The translations under genes were made by a program, and so were the position numbers. A DNA stretch of 10,358 nt. It comes from JAUZQZ01 sp964624255 (GTDB taxonomy: Bacteria; Pseudomonadota; Zetaproteobacteria; Mariprofundales; Mariprofundaceae). Below the pieces are notes generated by a model. The model was not told the DNA's origin, searched no databases, and was given only the letters and a program-made list of their open reading frames with translations. Where the stretch lies: the NCBI GenBank assembly GCA_964624255.1, contig CAZUWV010000055.1, positions 1 to 10,358 on the forward strand, given 5' to 3'. Every line of letters starts with the position of its first letter. Within the stretch, counting starts at the first letter, position 1. Shown piece by piece: positions 6,425-10,358 of the stretch.

Positions 6425-7134
6425 TCCTGCGTTCGGCACTGTTTAACCTGTGCTTTTCCATCATTACGGCCCTGTTTTCCACGCTGCTCATCGTGAGCCG
6501 TCCTTTCGGCTTCGCAGCGGCGTGGTTTTGGGGTAAGGCGTGGAGTGCGTCCACGGTCGGGCTTCTCCGTATCATTTGTGGTGTCCAGCTTCAGGTTGAA
6601 GGCTGGGAGCACCTTCCGGGCACCCCTTGTGTCGTATTGGCCAAGCACCAGTCCGCATTCGAAACCATTGCCATGCCGATCCTGGTGCCGCCGTTCGCCT
6701 GGGTATTGAAACGCGAGCTGTTTTATATCCCGGTATTCGGCTGGGCGCTATGGGCCCTTAATGAAATCGCTATTCGGAGAAGCAACCCTCGTGAAGCGTT
6801 AAAACAGGTGTTGGCGCAGGGGAAGCACTTTCTTCGAGAGGAACGTTGGGTGGTCATCTTTCCGGAGGGGACACGGGCCAGGCCGGGGCAAGTCGGGGAT
6901 TACCAAGCCAGCGGTATTATGCTGGCCAGACAGGCCGGGGTGGGTATTTTGTCGATCGCACACAATGCTGGAGTCTGCTGGCCAAAATACGGATTTATCA
7001 AGCACCCAGGTCTCGTACGCGTGCGCTTTTTACCCTATATCACGCCGGAGGAAGTGGCGAATACGCGCCGCCACGAATTGCTGCAGCGCCTTAAAACCGA
7101 TATTGAGGCTGCGACCCGCGATCTAGGCGGCTGA
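6418..7134 (+). CDS. plsC: 1-acyl-sn-glycerol-3-phosphate acyltransferase
   Basis: A PlsC-family inner-membrane acyltransferase that converts lysophosphatidate to phosphatidate in phospholipid synthesis; about 238 residues from ATT 6418. An N-terminal membrane segment (LFNLCFSIITALFSTLLIV) comes first. Motif I is KHQSAFE with His77 and Glu82, an HX4E variant of the usual HX4D that is common in the betaproteobacterial KHQSxWET subfamily. Next come KRELFYIPVFGWAL, FPEGTR (148-153) and the fourth block ILSIAHNAG. The first standard start is GTG 6493, but that drops the membrane segment and lacks a ribosome site. The AAGGAGG at 6407-6413 points to ATT 6418 (giving MLILRSALF, typical of the family) or CTG 6421. 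A sequencing error in an ATG is possible. Translation is probably coupled to gmhB. The gene ends 14 bp from convergent rsmA. Confidence 0.88.
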   Translation: MLILRSALFNLCFSIITALFSTLLIVSRPFGFAAAWFWGKAWSASTVGLLRIICGVQLQVEGWEHLPGTPCVVLAKHQSAFETIAMPILVPPFAWVLKRELFYIPVFGWALWALNEIAIRRSNPREALKQVLAQGKHFLREERWVVIFPEGTRARPGQVGDYQASGIMLARQAGVGILSIAHNAGVCWPKYGFIKHPGLVRVRFLPYITPEEVANTRRHELLQRLKTDIEAATRDLGG

Positions 7135-7148
7135 CGGTTCGGTTTCGG

Positions 7149-7931
7149 TTATGCCGAATTTTGGAATCTACCTGACAACAAGCATGCCAGCCTTGCCCAC
7201 GCACCATAATTCAGTTGTTCTGGCCTGGTTTTGGGGTCAATACCAAGGCCTCGCCAATCCTCTGTGTCCAAGGCATCCCTAAAGTTGTTGGCAATCGTTT
7301 TACGACGGTGGGCAAAGCCTCTCCGCACCGTCTGTTGCAGTTCTACATACATACAGGTGGGTCTTCGCCCATGGGGCGTCAATAGCAACACCACTGAATG
7401 TACTTTCGGTGGTGGTAAGAATGCGCCCGGAGGTAATGTCAAAAGGCGCCTTACATCGTAAAAATGCCGCGCCAGAACGCTCAGACCGCCGTAAGTTTTG
7501 CTGCCGGGGTCTGCCGTGATACGATTACCTACCTCCCGCTGATACATCAATACCATACCACCAGGGAGACGATGTGCGAACAGCGCGGCCGAAAGCGGGC
7601 CACTAATATTGTAAGGTAAATTTCCGGCAATCCATTGAGGCTGATGCCCGCGAACCCGCGCATCCAGCGCGACGAGTATATCCGCATGCACACAGGTCAG
7701 CGCAGGCTCATCTTTTGCCCGTTCACGCCATAGATTGGCAAAGCGATCATCCTTTTCGATCACCACCAGTTCCTCTGAACGTTGCAGCAGCGGCTCCGTA
7801 ATAGCTCCACCCCCGGGGCCTATCTCCAGTACGCGCTTACCCCGTGGAATGGCTTCCACAATATTACGAATCGCCATCTGGCTAACAAGAAAATGTTGTC
7901 CCAGAGATTTCCTTACTGTTATACGACGCAT
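7149..7931 (-). CDS. rsmA: 16S rRNA (adenine1518-N6/adenine1519-N6)-dimethyltransferase
   Basis: A 260-residue RsmA/KsgA enzyme that uses S-adenosylmethionine to dimethylate the two adjacent adenines in helix 45 of 16S rRNA late in 30S assembly. The N-terminus KSLGQHFL (8-15) is the family signature. SAM-binding motif I is EIGPGGGAITEPLL (36-49), the acidic strand end is VIEKD, HADIL is at 82-86, and the catalytic motif IV is NLPYNIS (104-110). QREVGNRI, FLPPPKVHSVV and the C-terminal FAHRRKTIANNFRDAL complete the family pattern. ATG 7931 is preceded by TAGGG at a good distance. It stands alone, divergent from tpiA and convergent with plsC; the pdxA and surA neighbours seen in many proteobacteria are absent here. 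Confidence 0.97.
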   Translation of the reverse strand: MRRITVRKSLGQHFLVSQMAIRNIVEAIPRGKRVLEIGPGGGAITEPLLQRSEELVVIEKDDRFANLWRERAKDEPALTCVHADILVALDARVRGHQPQWIAGNLPYNISGPLSAALFAHRLPGGMVLMYQREVGNRITADPGSKTYGGLSVLARHFYDVRRLLTLPPGAFLPPPKVHSVVLLLTPHGRRPTCMYVELQQTVRRGFAHRRKTIANNFRDALDTEDWRGLGIDPKTRPEQLNYGAWARLACLLSGRFQNSA

Positions 7932-8025
7932 ATATGGACCCTACAGGAGTTATTGATGAACGGACAGATTTTGCACGGCTTTTCGCCACTTGCGGAAAAC
8001 AATTTCGGGTGGCAACAATTCTTTC

Positions 8026-8053
8026 TTGCTTTGTCCGTGTGATTTTCTACAAT
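8026..8053 (+). promoter_or_regulatory. Candidate sigma-70 promoter for tpiA
   Basis: TTGCTT (8026-8031) and TACAAT (8048-8053) are spaced by 16 bp, about 55 bp upstream of the chosen tpiA start. The -10 box matches the consensus at five of six bases; the -35 box only at its TTG. Confidence 0.4.
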
Positions 8054-8108
8054 TCCCAACCTTTTCAACCTTAGAAAGAGAATTTTCTGCGTGCAGGAGG
8101 AGATAGCC

Positions 8109-8882
8109 GTGGGACCAGCCGTAAAATTTGCCAGCCGCAAGCGCCATTTGATTGCGGGAAACTGGAAAATGAATGGCCTGCTTGAAGATGTCGGGCAGTT
8201 TACTGATGCGCTGAATGATAATCCTGCTCCGGATCATATGGAAGTGGCATTGATGCCACCATTCACATTATTGTATTGCATGGCAGAGCCTCTGCGCCAG
8301 AAGGACGTGCGTCTGGGAGCGCAAAGCGTGTACTTCGAAAAGAGCGGTGCCTTTACCGGCAGTATCAGCGCCATGATGTTGCGCGATGTAGGCTGCCATT
8401 ACGTTATCCTCGGGCATTCCGAACGCCGCGATATTATCGGTGAATCCAACAATATGGTTCATGCAAAACTCGATGCAGCCTGGAATGCGGGCCTGGAACC
8501 CATCCTGTGCATTGGTGAACATTTGCAGGAGCGCGAAAATAGTAAGACGAACAGCGTCCTCGCCGAACAGCTATCCGTACTGGAAGCAGCATCCGTCGAT
8601 GTGCCATTAACCGTCGCCTATGAACCAGTGTGGGCTATTGGTACAGGGTTGACTGCCACGCCGGAACAAGTGACCACCACGCACGCCTTTATTCACGGTG
8701 AACTGGCCCGCATGGGGCACGATTGCCGCGTACTTTACGGCGGTAGCGTTAAGCCGGAAAATGCAGCGTCCCTAATGGCGTGTCCGGGCGTTGAGGGTGC
8801 GCTGGTTGGTGGCGCGAGCCTGCAGGCCGAATCATTCAATAAAATCATTCAAGCAGCCGCCAGTGTCGCGGCGGGAGAATAG
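8109..8882 (+). CDS. tpiA: Triosephosphate isomerase
   Basis: A 257-residue cytosolic TIM-barrel enzyme interconverting dihydroxyacetone phosphate and glyceraldehyde 3-phosphate in glycolysis and gluconeogenesis. Catalytic residues are N18/K20 in AGNWKMNG, His103 in VILGHSERR, and the base Glu172 in VAYEPVWAIGTG, whose last residues form the flexible loop 6. Phosphate-binding blocks VLYGGSVKPENA and VEGALVGGASL follow, and FTGSISAMMLRDVG is also conserved. The start is set at GTG 8109 because AGGAGG sits 8 nt upstream; the in-frame GTG 8091 would place that ribosome site inside the gene. It is first in the tpiA-secG-tRNA block, 3 nt from secG, so a single transcript is likely. Confidence 0.97.
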   Translation: MGPAVKFASRKRHLIAGNWKMNGLLEDVGQFTDALNDNPAPDHMEVALMPPFTLLYCMAEPLRQKDVRLGAQSVYFEKSGAFTGSISAMMLRDVGCHYVILGHSERRDIIGESNNMVHAKLDAAWNAGLEPILCIGEHLQERENSKTNSVLAEQLSVLEAASVDVPLTVAYEPVWAIGTGLTATPEQVTTTHAFIHGELARMGHDCRVLYGGSVKPENAASLMACPGVEGALVGGASLQAESFNKIIQAAASVAAGE

Positions 8883-8885
8883 GAC

Positions 8886-9266
8886 ATGACTACTCTGGTT
8901 ATCAGCGTACACATTCTGGTCGCACTGGCCTTGATCGGCGTAGTGCTGATCCAGCGCGGACAGGGTGCAGATATGGGCGTCTCCTTTGGCGGCGGCGGCG
9001 CACAGACGCTGTTTGGAAGCCGTGGTTCAGGATCCTTTCTGGGCAAGCTAACAGGTGGCTTGGCGGCGGCATTTATGGTGACCAGCCTGACACTCGCTTT
9101 CTTTTCACAGCAGCAAGCGGGTTCCGTGGTGGAAAAAGCAGCCCTCCACTCGGCTCCGGTGAAGCAGGTTGCTTTACCGAATGCGGGTAGTAAGGACGTG
9201 TTCGATCCCTCCAGATTAAAGAAAGGAATCAAAAAGAAGGGTAACGCTTTGCCGGGCGCAAACTAG
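8886..9266 (+). CDS. secG: Preprotein translocase subunit SecG
   Basis: A 126-residue small subunit of the SecYEG translocon in the inner membrane, which eases SecA-driven export. Two membrane segments are visible (about residues 4-22 and 55-74), joined by the conserved cytoplasmic loop IQRGQGADMGVSFGGGGAQTLFGSRGSGSFLGKLTG. A hydrophilic tail of about 50 residues, rich in Lys near the end (LKKGIKKKG), is low in conservation, as in other SecG proteins. ATG 8886 is 3 nt after the tpiA stop, with GGGAGAATAGGA as ribosome site inside the tpiA end. The order tpiA-secG-tRNA-Leu is widely conserved in proteobacteria. Confidence 0.97.
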   Translation: MTTLVISVHILVALALIGVVLIQRGQGADMGVSFGGGGAQTLFGSRGSGSFLGKLTGGLAAAFMVTSLTLAFFSQQQAGSVVEKAALHSAPVKQVALPNAGSKDVFDPSRLKKGIKKKGNALPGAN

Positions 9267-9283
9267 GGAGAATGCACAATATA

Positions 9284-9370
9284 GCCGAAGTGGTGGAATT
9301 GGTAGACACGCCATCTTGAGGGGGTGGTGAGCTAACGCTCGTGCTGGTTCGACTCCAGTCTTCGGCACCA
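9284..9370 (+). tRNA. tRNA-Leu (anticodon GAG)
   Basis: An 87-nt type II tRNA with encoded CCA. The acceptor stem is GCCGAAG / CTTCGGC. The anticodon stem CCATC / GGTGG encloses the loop TTGAGGG, placing anticodon GAG at 9318-9320 (reads CUC and CUU). A long variable arm and the T-arm CTGG-TTCGACT-CCAG follow. It is 17 nt past secG and probably processed from the tpiA-secG transcript. The relic integrase begins about 175 bp downstream, which marks this tRNA as the likely integration site. Confidence 0.97.
9344..9370 (+). other. Candidate attachment site at the tRNA 3' end
   Basis: P4-type integrases commonly recombine in the T-arm/CCA half of tRNA genes and leave the tRNA intact, and the integrase relic sits just downstream reading away from this one. 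No second copy of this 27-bp end occurs in the rest of the window, so the boundary is inferred from context only. Confidence 0.35.
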
Positions 9371-9399
9371 AATATACATCCAAGTATGTCCAATATAAG

Positions 9400-9428
9400 C
9401 CAGTAATCCTTGCGGTTGCTGGTTTTTT
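9400..9428 (+). terminator. Intrinsic terminator after tRNA-Leu
   Basis: A 7-bp stem CCAGTAA / TTGCTGG (one T-G wobble) with a 9-nt loop is followed by six Ts. It lies 29 nt past the tRNA CCA and would end the tpiA-secG-tRNA transcript. Confidence 0.7.
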
Positions 9429-9468
9429 CTTTCTTACTCTGTCTCATGATATTTCATTACGTCCAATA

Positions 9469-9493
9469 AGATACCAACAAATTGTTGGTATCT
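9469..9493. repeat. Perfect 12-bp palindrome of TACCAACA units
   Basis: AGATACCAACAA and its exact reverse complement TTGTTGGTATCT are separated by one base. The unit recurs as TTGTTGG at 9505-9511 and TACCAACA at 9524-9531, giving four copies in about 65 bp just upstream of the integrase relic. The position suits integrase arm-type binding sites, an operator, or both; the function is inferred. Confidence 0.75.
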
Positions 9494-9545
9494 GTTACGC
9501 TGAATTGTTGGAATAGAAAAAAGTACCAACAGTCGGGAGGCATAT

Positions 9546-10280
9546 ATGTCCCTGTCAGACATCAAAGTTAAATCAGCCAAGCTGCCGGATGGTAAAAGAC
9601 AATTGCACCTTTCAGATGGTGGCGGCCTGTATTTGCAGGTTACGCCAACGGGCAAATACTGGCGCATGAACTACCGCTTTTGCGGTAAGCAAAAGACACT
9701 TGCAATCGGTGTGTACTCGCGAGTTTCATTGAAAGAGGCTCGAGGTAGACGCGAAGTTGCGAAGAAGCAACTGGAGAAGAATGTTAATCCATCGCAGCAC
9801 AAACAGAAGGAAAAATGGCGAGCTATTGCAAAATCTCATGCCGCCACTTTTGAGGCGATTGCACGCGAGCTTTTGCGGGCTATTGATGCCTTTGAGGGCA
9901 CGCTTGTCGTGAAATGCGCGCTACGAATGACGCCATACGTGTTCACCCGGCCTGGAGAATTGCGCCGGGCAGAATGGAACGAAATAGACTTTGAGAAAGC
10001 AGAGTGGCGCATACCTGCTCATAGAATGAAAATGCAGGAAATGCACATTGTTCCGTTATCTTGCCAAGTCGTTGAAATTCTCAGGGAGGTGGAGCCGCTG
10101 ACCGGCGGTGACAGATATGTTTTTCCATCAGCCCGAAGCATCACGGCTAATTTATGCTAATGTGCCTATAACCATGCCCGCCATTTGCCGGGACGCAGGA
10201 AGATGAAGCAGCAGTGGGCCAATTATCTCGATGCTCTCCGATCAGGAGCAAAAGTCATTCCGATTCGCAAAACCCTGTAG
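9546..10280 (+). pseudogene. Decayed P4-type tyrosine integrase
   Basis: Relic of a DUF4102/P4-family site-specific recombinase, whose intact members are about 400 residues. The N-terminal arm-binding domain is present (LHLSDGGGLYLQVTPTGKYWRMNYRF... to about residue 107). At about 9870 the frame passes directly from FEAIARE to LLRAIDAFEGT, so roughly 100 residues of core-binding domain are missing. The first catalytic block remains (FTRPGELRRAEW, Arg135, then MKMQEMHIVPLS and YVFPSARS). A second gap removes the HxxR region and ends at TAA 10158-10160. Just after, in the same frame, AYNHARHLPGRRKMKQQWANY begins and runs to TAG 10278-10280; this is the normal C-terminus and includes the probable nucleophile Tyr (10167-10169). 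GGGAGG precedes ATG 9546. A protein of 204 residues could still be made, but it lacks the parts needed for recombination. Confidence 0.88.
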
Positions 10281-10309
10281 CATAGACCTTTATCTGATCT
10301 TGTCAGGCG

Positions 10310-10348
10310 CGAAAGAACGCATTTTCATGCGTCTTTCGTTCATTTTTT
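10310..10348 (+). terminator. Strong terminator-like hairpin after the integrase relic
   Basis: CGAAAGAACGCAT pairs with ATGCGTCTTTCG around a TTTC loop (12 bp with one bulged A), followed shortly by six Ts at 10343-10348. It is 30 nt past the integrase stop and is a good intrinsic terminator candidate, probably belonging to the original integrase gene. Confidence 0.7.
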
Positions 10349-10358
10349 GGCCAATCGA

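Noticed and set aside
8091..8108. GTG 8091 as tpiA start
   Set aside because: The strong AGGAGG lies inside this extension and is well placed for GTG 8109.
1..10358. CRISPR array, toxin-antitoxin pair or new defence operon
   Set aside because: No regularly spaced repeats, no paired small genes with such motifs, and all sizeable genes belong to recognised housekeeping or transport families.

Overview
The window looks like a chromosomal segment of a Gram-negative proteobacterium, most likely a betaproteobacterium (Nitrosomonadales-like lineages would fit). The grounds are the tpiA-secG-tRNA-Leu(GAG) block, the gmhB-plsC pair, an Fe-superoxide dismutase, a RecN/NadK cluster and moderate GC content. 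The taxonomic call is an inference from gene order and protein style, not from a search.

Layout: (1) 1-352 has no convincing gene but holds a 160-bp miniature inverted-repeat element (68-227) bounded by a 4-bp CTAA duplication. (2) 353-1243 (+) is a CDF-family Zn/Cd-type cation efflux protein. (3) 1352-4709 (-) is a tight four-gene unit, read right to left: small membrane-anchored diheme cytochrome c, NAD kinase (nadK, ATGA overlap), recN (7-nt overlap) and an ArgA-like N-acetyltransferase (about 10-nt gap). (4) 4745-4905 is a second, inverted copy of the miniature element, bounded by CTGG duplications and lying about 35 bp upstream of the cytochrome start. (5) 5074-5652 (-) is sodB. (6) 5852-7134 (+) is gmhB-plsC, translationally coupled, with an apparently non-ATG plsC start. 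(7) 7149-7931 (-) is rsmA/ksgA, convergent with plsC. (8) 8109-9370 (+) is tpiA-secG-tRNA-Leu(GAG), closed by an intrinsic terminator. (9) 9469-10348 is the relic of an integrated element at the tRNA: TACCAACA-type repeats, a decayed P4-type tyrosine integrase and a strong terminator-like hairpin.

Most genes are housekeeping: NADP synthesis, DNA repair, oxidative-stress defence, LPS heptose synthesis, phospholipid synthesis, ribosome maturation, glycolysis and protein secretion. The accessory signal lies in two places. One is the pair of related non-autonomous elements, each with its own target duplication. The other is the tRNA-anchored integrase relic, which lost its core-binding domain and most of its catalytic domain but keeps its C-terminal tail in frame. 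I saw no CRISPR array, toxin-antitoxin pair, complete transposase or clear new defence system.
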